A stretch of DNA of 7,939 nt from Clostridia bacterium (GTDB taxonomy: Bacteria > Bacillota > Clostridia > Oscillospirales > CAG-272): contig JAGALI010000232.1 of the NCBI GenBank assembly GCA_017625275.1, positions 1 to 7,939 on the forward strand. The letters are read 5' to 3'. How positions within the stretch are numbered: position 1 is the first letter of the stretch; each line of letters opens with the position of its first letter. A model generated the notes under the pieces. The model worked only from the letters and a program-made list of their open reading frames with translations. It made no database searches and was not told the origin of the DNA. The position numbers were made by a program, and so were the translations under genes. This document shows, one piece after another, positions 1 through 6,873 of the stretch.

Positions 1-1180
1 CTTCAATAGTTTGTCTATAGCAAAGAACAAGGCTTTCGAAAATACATCTTACAACCTCACCAATAGATTCAGGAACATGTTGTCCTGTTTTCTTGCAAAA
101 CTCCCTGATTCTGTTAGGCATGTCGCCTTGAGGTGTAAATAAATCGTCATTAGGATTGATAAAGCATTGGAAAGGCTTTGCCTCTAGCGCTTTTTCAGTC
201 AATTCATCGAATGAAATATCAAGTCCCTCGCGCTTCCATTGGCGCCTCGATTCCTGCTCAAGCCAAAGTCCCATAATGTTCTTGAGGAATCTGATTTTGC
301 CACCGGCCCCACCTTCATTTGTCAAGTTATAGGCGCGAGATGCATCGTTGATTACAGGCTCATCACACTCTACTCCCATTAGTGACCAAGTACCACTGCT
401 AATATAAACGAAATCGTCACCACGCTTAGCAGGAACAGCTATAACTGCACTTGCAGTATCATGTGAAGCGACATTTACAACATTGGCGTCGATGCTTCCA
501 ACCTCGGAAAGAAGCTGAGGAGTTAGCTTGCCAAGCTTATTACCAGGCATCACGATATCACAGAACATATCGGTTCTAATTCCAAATTTTTCAAGCAAAT
601 CCTTTGCTAATGCTCTGCTTTTTGCATCAAGGATTGAACCAGTTGAAGCAATAGTATATTCTGTAACCTTTTCACCAGTTAAGAAATAATTTAATAAATC
701 AGGCACAAAAAGAAGCTTGTCTGCATTATCAACTATGTATTTTCTATCTCTCAAATCGGCTACTAGCTGATAAAGAGTGTTAAAATTCATGGTTTGAATT
801 CCTGCAACAGAATATATATCCTTAAAAGGAACTGTATTAAATGCATATGGCTGTATTCCATCGGTACGCGCATCTCTATAGTGATAAGGATTCGACATCA
901 AGACTCCGTTTTTGTCAATAAAGCTATAGTCAACTCCCCAAGTATCAATTCCTATACTTTTAATTGTTTTGTCATCAGATAAAGCACATTTGGAAATAGA
1001 TGCTTTAATTTCATGAAATATTCTTAAAATATCCCAGCAGAAATTACCACAAGTATTTACAGGCTCATTTGGAAAACGATGATTTTCTCTAACAGAAAGC
1101 TTTTTTCCATCAAAAGAACCTACAATGCCACGGCCACTAGATGCGCCAAGGTCAATTGCTAACATTTTAAGCTCAGACAT
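1..1180 (-). CDS. rhaB: Rhamnulokinase (L-rhamnulose kinase), FGGY family, C-terminus cut off by window edge
   Basis: Phosphorylates L-rhamnulose with ATP to L-rhamnulose 1-phosphate, the second step of cytoplasmic L-rhamnose breakdown after RhaA. The frame is open from the ATG at 1178-1180 to the left edge, giving 393 residues; E. coli RhaB has about 489, so roughly the last 95, including the end of the ATP-binding domain, lie outside. Visible motifs match RhaB rather than xylulose or glycerol kinases: DLGASSGR (residues 10-17, phosphate-binding loop), GIDTWGVD (77-84), NTLYQL, ASHDTASAV with the presumed catalytic base Asp241, SSGTWSLMG (261-269), NEGGA and KNIMGLWL. The start is fixed by AGAGGG at 1187-1192, six bases upstream; Met6 is an inferior alternative. 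E. coli RhaB has a disulfide (Cys68-Cys222); here Cys65 is near the first position but I see no Cys at the second. It has its own promoter and is separated from mutS2 by a terminator. rhaA/rhaD partners are probably downstream, to the left of position 1. Confidence 0.93.
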   Translation of the reverse strand, partial: MSELKMLAIDLGASSGRGIVGSFDGKKLSVRENHRFPNEPVNTCGNFCWDILRIFHEIKASISKCALSDDKTIKSIGIDTWGVDYSFIDKNGVLMSNPYHYRDARTDGIQPYAFNTVPFKDIYSVAGIQTMNFNTLYQLVADLRDRKYIVDNADKLLFVPDLLNYFLTGEKVTEYTIASTGSILDAKSRALAKDLLEKFGIRTDMFCDIVMPGNKLGKLTPQLLSEVGSIDANVVNVASHDTASAVIAVPAKRGDDFVYISSGTWSLMGVECDEPVINDASRAYNLTNEGGAGGKIRFLKNIMGLWLEQESRRQWKREGLDISFDELTEKALEAKPFQCFINPNDDLFTPQGDMPNRIREFCKKTGQHVPESIGEVVRCIFESLVLCYRQTIE

Positions 1181-1219
1181 AGTTATCCCTCTCTTAATTA
1201 AACAATATTATACGATTAT

Positions 1220-1248
1220 ATTATATCAATCATCGAGGCAAATTGCAA
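1220..1248 (-). promoter_or_regulatory. Sigma-A type promoter for rhaB
   Basis: Read on the minus strand, TTGCAA (1243-1248) is followed by exactly 17 bases and then a perfect TATAAT (1220-1225). Transcription would begin near 1213, leaving a leader of about 30 bases before the rhaB ATG. The -35 matches TTGACA in four of six positions, which suits a gene needing an activator or moderate basal expression. Two further TATAAT hexamers (1215-1220 and 1207-1212) follow but have no -35 at a suitable distance. I found no convincing catabolite-repression (cre) box. Confidence 0.7.
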
Positions 1249-1261
1249 GACCTTTTATAAT

Positions 1262-1300
1262 AAATTAATAGTAATTATAAAAATAATTGTTAATTAATTT
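1262..1300. repeat. Interrupted AT-only inverted repeat upstream of the rhaB promoter
   Basis: The arms are aaattaat (1262-1269) with attaattt (1293-1300) on the outside, and aattat (1273-1278) with ataatt (1283-1288) on the inside. They are separated by a 3/4-base internal mismatch and an aaaa loop (1279-1282). The repeat lies 14 to 52 bases upstream of the -35 hexamer, where an activator site or UP element would sit. Except for one G on each side (1271 and 1289) it is entirely A and T, so chance symmetry is plausible. It could be an operator for a rhamnose-responsive regulator, but nothing in the window identifies one. Confidence 0.3.
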
Positions 1301-1319
1301 TAAAGCTTTATAAAAAAGC

Positions 1320-1348
1320 AAAATATCGGGCGTTTTGCCCGATATTTT
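1320..1348 (-). terminator. Rho-independent terminator after mutS2
   Basis: A perfect 12-base-pair stem (1320-1331 with 1337-1348) has a GC-rich top (CGGGC/GCCCG) and a five-base loop. Read on the minus strand it is followed by TTTT, GC and then a run of six T (1312-1317). The stem shares its outermost base with the mutS2 TAA stop (1348-1350), so the operon ends immediately after its last codon. A T-rich flank on the other side could make it work in both directions, but no plus-strand gene needs it. Confidence 0.92.
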
Positions 1349-3699
1349 TATTTTAACTCTATTACGGTAACGCCAAAATCGCCCTCGCCATACTCACCAT
1401 TGCGATATTTTTTTACTCGCTTATCCTTACGGAAAAATTCCCAAAGCCCCTTTCTTAAAAGCCCTGTTCCCTTCCCATGAACTATAGTAACGCTTTTTAC
1501 GCCATGTAAAACAGCCTCATCGAGATATTTATCAACATCGATCCAAGCCTCTTCTACATTCTTTCCACGAACATCAAGAGATATTGAAAAGGTATTAGAT
1601 ATTATCTTGGTTGTTGTTTTGGAATCCGACCTTTGCTCTTTTACCTTTTTCTCAGTCACAAGCATTAAATTATTGATATTAGTTCTAGTTTGGGCGATTC
1701 CGCTCTTTACTCTAACATTTCCGTTTTTATCAGGATCTTCAAGAAGTGTTGCTTCTGTGCCGATATTTCTCAAAATAACAATATCACCCTTTTTGAGAGG
1801 TCGAGGTAACTCATAATCATCATCAATTTCTTCAATTGGATTATAAATATCATCTGCTTCACTTAGCTTTTGACGAATTTCCTTCTTTTTATCACTATAG
1901 TTAGATTGATCCTTTTGAATTTTGTCTAGCTTATCAAAAATATATTCTACGCTAGCCTTAGCGCCAGTTACCATTTGCTGAGCCTTTTTGACCATTTCCT
2001 CACTATCTCTTTCAGCACGGCTTAGCTTTTCCTTAAGCTCCTTTTCGGCAGCATCTCTAAAAGCCTCAAATTCCAAGCGCTGACGGGACGCCTTTGCTTT
2101 TTCCTTCTCTAATTCTAAGCGCGCATCCTCTAGCTTACCAATAACAGCCTCAAAGCTCTTAGAATCTTCGGTTGTAAGCTCTTTGGCACGAGAAACAACT
2201 GCGTCAGGAACACCCAGCTTTTGAGAAATCAAAAACGCATTAGATTTACCTGGAGCTCCAATTACAAGCTTATAAGTGGGTTTTAGAGTATTTATATCAA
2301 ATTCACAGGATGCATTAGAAACATTTTTAGTATTTAATGCAAACGCCTTAAGCTCAGCATAGTGAGTTGTTGCAACACAAAGGGCTTTTTTTGATAGAAT
2401 TGTTTCAAGAATGGATTGCGCAAGAGCCGCGCCTTCAATTGGGTCAGTTCCGGCACCTAGCTCGTCAAAAAGCGCAAGAGAATTTTCGGTAACCTCATTT
2501 AAAATGTTTACAACCGAAAGAATGTGTCCAGAAAATGTTGATAGCGATTGCTCAATGCTTTGTTCATCACCAATGTCAGCAAAAACACCATCAAAGATAC
2601 ACATGTCAGCATTATCTGCAGGTATTTGAAGCCCAGATTGAAGCATCAGAGAAAATAGCCCTAGAGTTTTTAAAGTTACGGTTTTTCCACCAGTGTTAGG
2701 ACCAGTAACAACTAACATGTTGTAGTCCTTGCCAAGAGAAACATTAATTGGAACGACCTTTTGTTTATCAAGCAACGGATGTCGAGCTCTATCAAGACCA
2801 ATATATTTTTTATCGTTAATTTTTGGCTCGGTAGCATTTAATTTATAAGAAAGCTCTGCACATGCAAAACAAAATGAAATTTCAGTTATATTTCTGTAGT
2901 TGTTATTTAGTTGCATAGCAAAATCAGCAATGTCAGCAGAAAATTCAGCTAAAATTCGGTCAATTTCAGCTTGCTCCTCACCCATTAAGGTTCTTAACTC
3001 ATTATTTGCCTCTACTACTGCCATAGGCTCAATAAAAAGTGTTGCTCCAGTTCCAGATGTATCATGAATCAAGCCCTTAATTTCATTTTTGTTTTCATTT
3101 TTAACTGGCAAAACATATCTACCATTACGCATGGTTACAATGTTATCCCTTAAAAATTTAGAGCTTTCTCCAGTAAGATAGCTTTGAAGCACTTCTCTGA
3201 TTCTATTTGTTTGATATCTTATTTTCCTTCTAATTTCAGCTAACGCAGGACTTGCTTCATCTGCAATTAAATCCTCACTAATTATCGCCTTGAAAATTTT
3301 AGATTCAAGCTGTTTATTAGGAACTAATGCTTCAAAAAACACCGTAAGATCACATTTTTCAATAGCATCTGAGTGAATATATTCGATTAATCCACGGGTT
3401 GTGTGCAAAACTGATGCAACATTCAATATTTCTCTAGGAGATAAAATTGAATTTTTCTCAGCTTTTTCAATAGAATCGAGGATCTCTGGCATTGTACCAA
3501 AGGATGGAGCGCCTTTAATCCCAGCCATTTTTTTGGCATCGCTTGTATATTTTTGCCTTCTCTTTACGGTATCATAATTTGAACTGGGCAAAAGCGCAAG
3601 GGCGCGTTTTTTCGCGCCCTCAGTTTGAGCAAGAGATGCAAGCATATTTAAAATCTTGTCAAATTCAAGAATTCGAATAGATTTTTCTAGGTTTAACAT
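1348..3699 (-). CDS. mutS2: Endonuclease MutS2 / ribosome-rescue ATPase with C-terminal Smr domain
   Basis: MutS-family ATPase lacking the mismatch-recognition domain; 783 residues, the usual full length. Family roles are suppression of homologous recombination in some bacteria and, in Bacillus, binding and splitting of collided ribosomes. The N-terminal helical core spans about 1-310, including DNIVTMRNGRYVLPVK (185-200). The ATPase has Walker A GPNTGGKT (333-340), signature region STFSGH (387-392), Walker B with Asp412-Glu413, and switch His446 in TTHY. A charged coiled coil (about 515-615) and a small beta-rich KOW-like segment (about 635-680) follow. The Smr domain has LDVRG (708-712), where LDLRG is common, and HGKGTG (741-746). 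The ATG at 3697-3699 has AAGGA at 3705-3709. It starts 13 bases after recO ends and is the last gene of the operon. No frameshift or missing catalytic residue is seen. Confidence 0.97.
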   Translation of the reverse strand: MLNLEKSIRILEFDKILNMLASLAQTEGAKKRALALLPSSNYDTVKRRQKYTSDAKKMAGIKGAPSFGTMPEILDSIEKAEKNSILSPREILNVASVLHTTRGLIEYIHSDAIEKCDLTVFFEALVPNKQLESKIFKAIISEDLIADEASPALAEIRRKIRYQTNRIREVLQSYLTGESSKFLRDNIVTMRNGRYVLPVKNENKNEIKGLIHDTSGTGATLFIEPMAVVEANNELRTLMGEEQAEIDRILAEFSADIADFAMQLNNNYRNITEISFCFACAELSYKLNATEPKINDKKYIGLDRARHPLLDKQKVVPINVSLGKDYNMLVVTGPNTGGKTVTLKTLGLFSLMLQSGLQIPADNADMCIFDGVFADIGDEQSIEQSLSTFSGHILSVVNILNEVTENSLALFDELGAGTDPIEGAALAQSILETILSKKALCVATTHYAELKAFALNTKNVSNASCEFDINTLKPTYKLVIGAPGKSNAFLISQKLGVPDAVVSRAKELTTEDSKSFEAVIGKLEDARLELEKEKAKASRQRLEFEAFRDAAEKELKEKLSRAERDSEEMVKKAQQMVTGAKASVEYIFDKLDKIQKDQSNYSDKKKEIRQKLSEADDIYNPIEEIDDDYELPRPLKKGDIVILRNIGTEATLLEDPDKNGNVRVKSGIAQTRTNINNLMLVTEKKVKEQRSDSKTTTKIISNTFSISLDVRGKNVEEAWIDVDKYLDEAVLHGVKSVTIVHGKGTGLLRKGLWEFFRKDKRVKKYRNGEYGEGDFGVTVIELK

Positions 3700-3712
3700 A
3701 CATTTCCTTTCT

Positions 3713-4501
3713 TTATGTCAAGGATTTATAAAAGTCCAAAGAATAAAAGCCTCTTTCAAGCTGATTAAGCAAATATTTTTCGCAAACATCGAAAAGCATT
3801 TGGTGCTCCTTTTCGTCTAAAGAAAACGCCAAAAATCGCTCAGAACGCGCTGAAATTATATATTTCATTGTCGCCAACACGGATGATGAAATAATCGATA
3901 TTGGGCGTGGAGTCCCTGTTTCATAAAAAGCATCTTTTACAATTGCAGAAAAAGCGTTTTTTCTACATTTATCACAAATAATTGTTCCGTCCATTATATC
4001 CAGACACGACATATCAGGAAGCTCGTCCCCACAGACACGGCAAGCCGTCAAATCAGGCATAAAGCCACTATCCGAGGCAACTCTTAGCTCAAACGCTGAA
4101 CGAATGATTTCGAGAGGCCTTAGTTCCTTTGAAATAGCATAAAGCGTGTTAAGAGTTAGCTTTAGTAAATCACGCTCCTCTACTCCCTCTTTTGCAACCT
4201 CGCAAGCAACATCACAAACAAAGCTAGCAAGACTTAATCTTAGCATATCATTTCTTATTCCATAATAGCCTTCAATAAGGTCACTGTCTGTTATGTAATA
4301 ATAGTTACCTTTTTTTCTTAAATTAAAAGAGGCATAGGAAAAAAGCTGAGTTGTAGCCATGTGACGACTTCTCACGCTTTTTACTCCTTTTCCCACTACG
4401 AATAGCTTACCAAACTTTTCTGTAAGAACGGTAAGCACCTTATCGTATTCTCCACTTTCGCTCTCTTTAATAATAAGAGCATTTACTTTAAAATCTGTCA
4501 T
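3713..4501 (-). CDS. recO: DNA repair protein RecO
   Basis: Recombination mediator of the RecFOR pathway: it helps displace SSB and load RecA on single-stranded gaps, and anneals complementary strands, in the cytoplasm. 262 residues, normal for Firmicutes RecO. The N-terminal OB fold covers about 1-80, beginning with the family-typical segment ALIIKESESGEYDKVLTVLT. A helical domain follows. A zinc finger is formed by the pairs Cys154/Cys157 (CRVC) and Cys176/Cys179 (CDKC), the first preceded by the characteristic GFMPDLTA. The C-terminus, LERGFYSLDFYKS (248-260), is also typical. The ATG (4499-4501) overlaps the era TGA by four bases (ATGA), with AAAGGA at 4508-4513 inside era. This indicates translational coupling to era. 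Confidence 0.96.
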   Translation of the reverse strand: MTDFKVNALIIKESESGEYDKVLTVLTEKFGKLFVVGKGVKSVRSRHMATTQLFSYASFNLRKKGNYYYITDSDLIEGYYGIRNDMLRLSLASFVCDVACEVAKEGVEERDLLKLTLNTLYAISKELRPLEIIRSAFELRVASDSGFMPDLTACRVCGDELPDMSCLDIMDGTIICDKCRKNAFSAIVKDAFYETGTPRPISIISSSVLATMKYIISARSERFLAFSLDEKEHQMLFDVCEKYLLNQLERGFYSLDFYKSLT

Positions 4502-5391
4502 TGAATATCCTTTGGATTGTATCCAAGATTATTTAGATTTACAGCGCTATCTCTCCATTTTTCCTTAACCTTTACCCAAAGATCTAGGAAAATTTTAACA
4601 CCAAAAAATCTTTCAAGATCCTCTCTAGCGTATGAGCCAATAGTTTTAAGAGCTACGCCCCTTTTGCCAATGATAATCCCCTTATGAGAATCCTTTTCAC
4701 AATAAATTTCGGCACGAATTCTAATAATTTTCCCCTCGTCCTTAAAGTCCTCAACAGAAACAGCTGTTCCATGAGGAATTTCATCATTTAAGGTTCTTAA
4801 GATTTTTTCTCTTATTGTTTCGGCGACAATCATTCTTTCAGGCTGATCGGTAATCATATCGTCTGGGAAAAACCATTCGCTAGGCTCTAAAAATTTTGAA
4901 CATTCGTCAAGAACAATATCTATTCCCTCGCTTTTAGAGGCACAAGTAGGAATAACTGCTTCAAATTTATGGATTTCATCGTATTGAGCAATGGTTTGAG
5001 CAAGCTTTTCTGGGTTTGACATATCAGTTTTGTTCAAAACCAAAATAGCAGGAATTTTATTCATTGCTACCTGCTCTATAATATTTTTTTCGATATCTCC
5101 TGGTGCATGGAAGGAATCGGCAACAATTATAGCTACATCTGAAGAGCCGATTGAGGATTTAGATGCCTTTAGCATATAGTCGCCAAGCTTAGTTCTAGGC
5201 TTTTGAAATCCAGGAGTATCAAGAAATACAAATTGATTTTCGTCCTTTGTTAAAATACCAGTTATTCTATTTCTTGTAGTTTGTGGCTTTGATGAAACGA
5301 TTGCAATTTTTTCACCTAAAATCGCGTTCAAAAGAGTTGATTTTCCTACATTTGGTCTTCCTACAATTGCAATAAACGCTGTTTTTCTCAT
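4498..5391 (-). CDS. era: GTPase Era
   Basis: Essential-type GTPase that binds the 3' end of 16S rRNA and checks 30S subunit maturation; cytoplasmic, peripherally membrane-associated. 297 residues, full length. The GTPase domain shows G1 GRPNVGKS (11-18), the switch segment SSKPQTTR (33-40), G3 DTPG (58-61) and G4 NKTD (120-123). The G5 loop reads TCASKSEG (149-156), with Cys where SA-type loops usually have Ser. The C-terminal KH domain has IIIGKRG (239-245), followed by the conserved ALKTIG. The ATG (5389-5391) shares its A with the ybeY stop (TAATG), and AGGA lies at 5397-5400. Its position just after ybeY fits their shared work on the 16S 3' end. Confidence 0.97.
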   Translation of the reverse strand: MRKTAFIAIVGRPNVGKSTLLNAILGEKIAIVSSKPQTTRNRITGILTKDENQFVFLDTPGFQKPRTKLGDYMLKASKSSIGSSDVAIIVADSFHAPGDIEKNIIEQVAMNKIPAILVLNKTDMSNPEKLAQTIAQYDEIHKFEAVIPTCASKSEGIDIVLDECSKFLEPSEWFFPDDMITDQPERMIVAETIREKILRTLNDEIPHGTAVSVEDFKDEGKIIRIRAEIYCEKDSHKGIIIGKRGVALKTIGSYAREDLERFFGVKIFLDLWVKVKEKWRDSAVNLNNLGYNPKDIQ

Positions 5392-5852
5392 TAGAATCCT
5401 ATTATCTCCATTATGTCTTTTTGCTTTTGAATCATTTCTTTTTCGTCTTCCTTAGAGGCCTCGTGATCATATCCAAGTAAATGAAGTGTTGAGTGAACAC
5501 AAAGAAAGGCAACCTCATGATAAATACTGTGGAAAAGGTTATATCCCTGCTCTGCAGCCCTTTCTAAGGAAACAACGATGTCTCCCAAAGGAAGAACCTG
5601 CTCTTCAAATGCATCGTCAAAATCGTCGTATTGTGGGAAGGACAAAACATCTGTAACGCTGTTTTTACCTCTGTATTCCTTATTTAATTCCTTGATTTTA
5701 TCGTTGTCTACAAAGCTAACAGATACCTCTACATCTCTATCAAAGCCTTCATACACTAATGTGTTAAAAATAGCTTTTCTCACAATAGCCTTCATGGCTA
5801 CACCAATTTGAAAATCGCTTTGTTCGTCGGTAATATAAGTATTAAGTGTCAT
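5391..5852 (-). CDS. ybeY: Endoribonuclease YbeY (rRNA maturation factor)
   Basis: Zinc-dependent single-strand endoribonuclease of the UPF0054 family, acting in 16S rRNA 3'-end processing and in removal of defective ribosomes. 153 residues, the normal size. The metal site HSTLHLLGYDH places ligands at His120, His124 and His130. RGKNSVTDVLSFP (61-73) and LGDIVVSLE (89-97) are the other family blocks. I chose the ATG at 5850-5852: it lies one base after the phoH stop, has GAGAGG at 5861-5866, and gives a product aligned with the family. The frame stays open upstream to an ATG at 5994-5996, but that would add 48 residues lying wholly over phoH and unlike YbeY. The stop overlaps the era start by one base. 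Confidence 0.96.
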   Translation of the reverse strand: MTLNTYITDEQSDFQIGVAMKAIVRKAIFNTLVYEGFDRDVEVSVSFVDNDKIKELNKEYRGKNSVTDVLSFPQYDDFDDAFEEQVLPLGDIVVSLERAAEQGYNLFHSIYHEVAFLCVHSTLHLLGYDHEASKEDEKEMIQKQKDIMEIIGF

Positions 5853-5853
5853 T

Positions 5854-6864
5854 TTAATTTCCTCTCTTTTGTTTTTGAAACTTGTTTTCCTTGCGTTCCT
5901 TTTCGTATTTATCGTATGCAAGTATAATTTTTTGAACAAGCTTGTGTCGTACAACATCCTTATCCGTAAAGGTATGCATTGAAATTCCTTCAACATCCTT
6001 TAAAATCTTAACTGCCTCTGCAAGACCACTCTTTTTACCATCAGGTAAGTCAGTTTGAGTCAAATCGCCCGTTACGACAATTTTTGAGCCTAATCCAAGA
6101 CGAGTTAAAAACATTTTCATCTGCTCTGGAGTTGTGTTTTGCGCTTCATCAAGAATTATAAAAGAATCATCAAGCGTTCTGCCCCTCATATATGCCAAAG
6201 GAGCGATTTCAATAGTCATCTTTTCTATATATTTAGCACAACTTTCGAAACCTAGCATTTCATATAATGCATCATAAAGAGGTCTAAGGTATGGATCTAT
6301 TTTGCTTTGCAAATCGCCAGGCAAAAATCCTAAGCGCTCTCCAGCCTCTACAGCAGGGCGAGTAAGTATAATTCTACTTACCTCTTTGTCACGAAGTGCC
6401 TTTACTGCCATTGCAACAGCAAGAAAGGTTTTTCCAGTTCCTGCAGGACCTATTCCTATTGTAATAATATTCTTTTTAATAGCATTAACATATTTCTTTT
6501 GCCCAAGAGTTTTAGCCTTTATAGGTCTGCCCTTTGAGCTAACAAAAAAGCAATCATCATCAAGCTCATTAAGATCAGAGGTTCTATTATCTTGAACCAT
6601 AGAAATTGCATAATCAACGCTTTGATCGGTAATGAGAGTATTCAGCCCTGCCATTTTGTTAAGATAAATAAGGACCTCATATGCCTTTTGAACATTCTCA
6701 TCATCACCACTTATTGTTATACAATCCCCTATTTCATTGTTTGCAGGGCGATTTACTATTTTTACATCAAAGGCGCGTTCAATGGCACTTACATAAATAT
6801 CAAAAGGTCCAAAAATTGCACTTGTAATAGATGGTGACGATGTGTTAAAGGTTCTTTCGGTCAT
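5854..6864 (-). CDS. phoH: PhoH family ATPase (PhoH-like protein, YqfE/PhoH type)
   Basis: Cytoplasmic ATPase with a helicase-like fold, thought from genomic context and family work to act on RNA together with YbeY; its exact substrate is not settled. 336 residues, typical length. A small KH-like N-terminal part (about 15-75) precedes the ATPase domain with KTLGQKKYV (118-126), Walker A GPAGTGKT (139-146), ILTRPAVEAGERLGFLPGD (166-184), Walker B FIILDEAQN (235-243) and the VVTGDLTQ block (263-270). It ends in a basic, charged tail (about 320-336). The ATG at 6862-6864 has a strong AAGGAG (6870-6875) that overlaps the yqfD stop codon. The gene ends one base before ybeY begins. Confidence 0.96.
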   Translation of the reverse strand: MTERTFNTSSPSITSAIFGPFDIYVSAIERAFDVKIVNRPANNEIGDCITISGDDENVQKAYEVLIYLNKMAGLNTLITDQSVDYAISMVQDNRTSDLNELDDDCFFVSSKGRPIKAKTLGQKKYVNAIKKNIITIGIGPAGTGKTFLAVAMAVKALRDKEVSRIILTRPAVEAGERLGFLPGDLQSKIDPYLRPLYDALYEMLGFESCAKYIEKMTIEIAPLAYMRGRTLDDSFIILDEAQNTTPEQMKMFLTRLGLGSKIVVTGDLTQTDLPDGKKSGLAEAVKILKDVEGISMHTFTDKDVVRHKLVQKIILAYDKYEKERKENKFQKQKRGN

Positions 6865-6873
6865 AAATTCTCC

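Noticed and set aside
794..982. Plus-strand open frame opposite rhaB
   Set aside because: It is antisense to a clear FGGY kinase frame with conserved motifs; composition is Ile/Asn/Cys-rich and resembles no family.
1207..1220. Two additional TATAAT hexamers as alternative rhaB promoters
   Set aside because: Neither has a recognisable -35 hexamer at 16-18 bases; the upstream TATAAT at 1220-1225 does.
1301..1310. Perfect palindrome TAAAGCTTTA just downstream of the terminator T-run
   Set aside because: Ten bases of mostly A/T symmetry in an AT-rich spacer are expected by chance, and it does not extend into a stable hairpin or sit at a promoter.
1607..2629. Plus-strand open frames at 1607-1816 and 2411-2629
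   Set aside because: Both are antisense to mutS2, which is continuous and full length; they show no family motif and are shadows of its codons.
5853..5996. 48-codon N-terminal extension of ybeY starting at 5996
   Set aside because: It lies entirely inside the phoH C-terminal coding region, has no YbeY similarity, and a good ribosome binding site precedes the ATG at 5852.
5578..6837. Plus-strand open frames at 5578-5811, 6302-6595 and 6592-6837
   Set aside because: They are antisense to ybeY and phoH, both intact and recognisable; no independent coding evidence.
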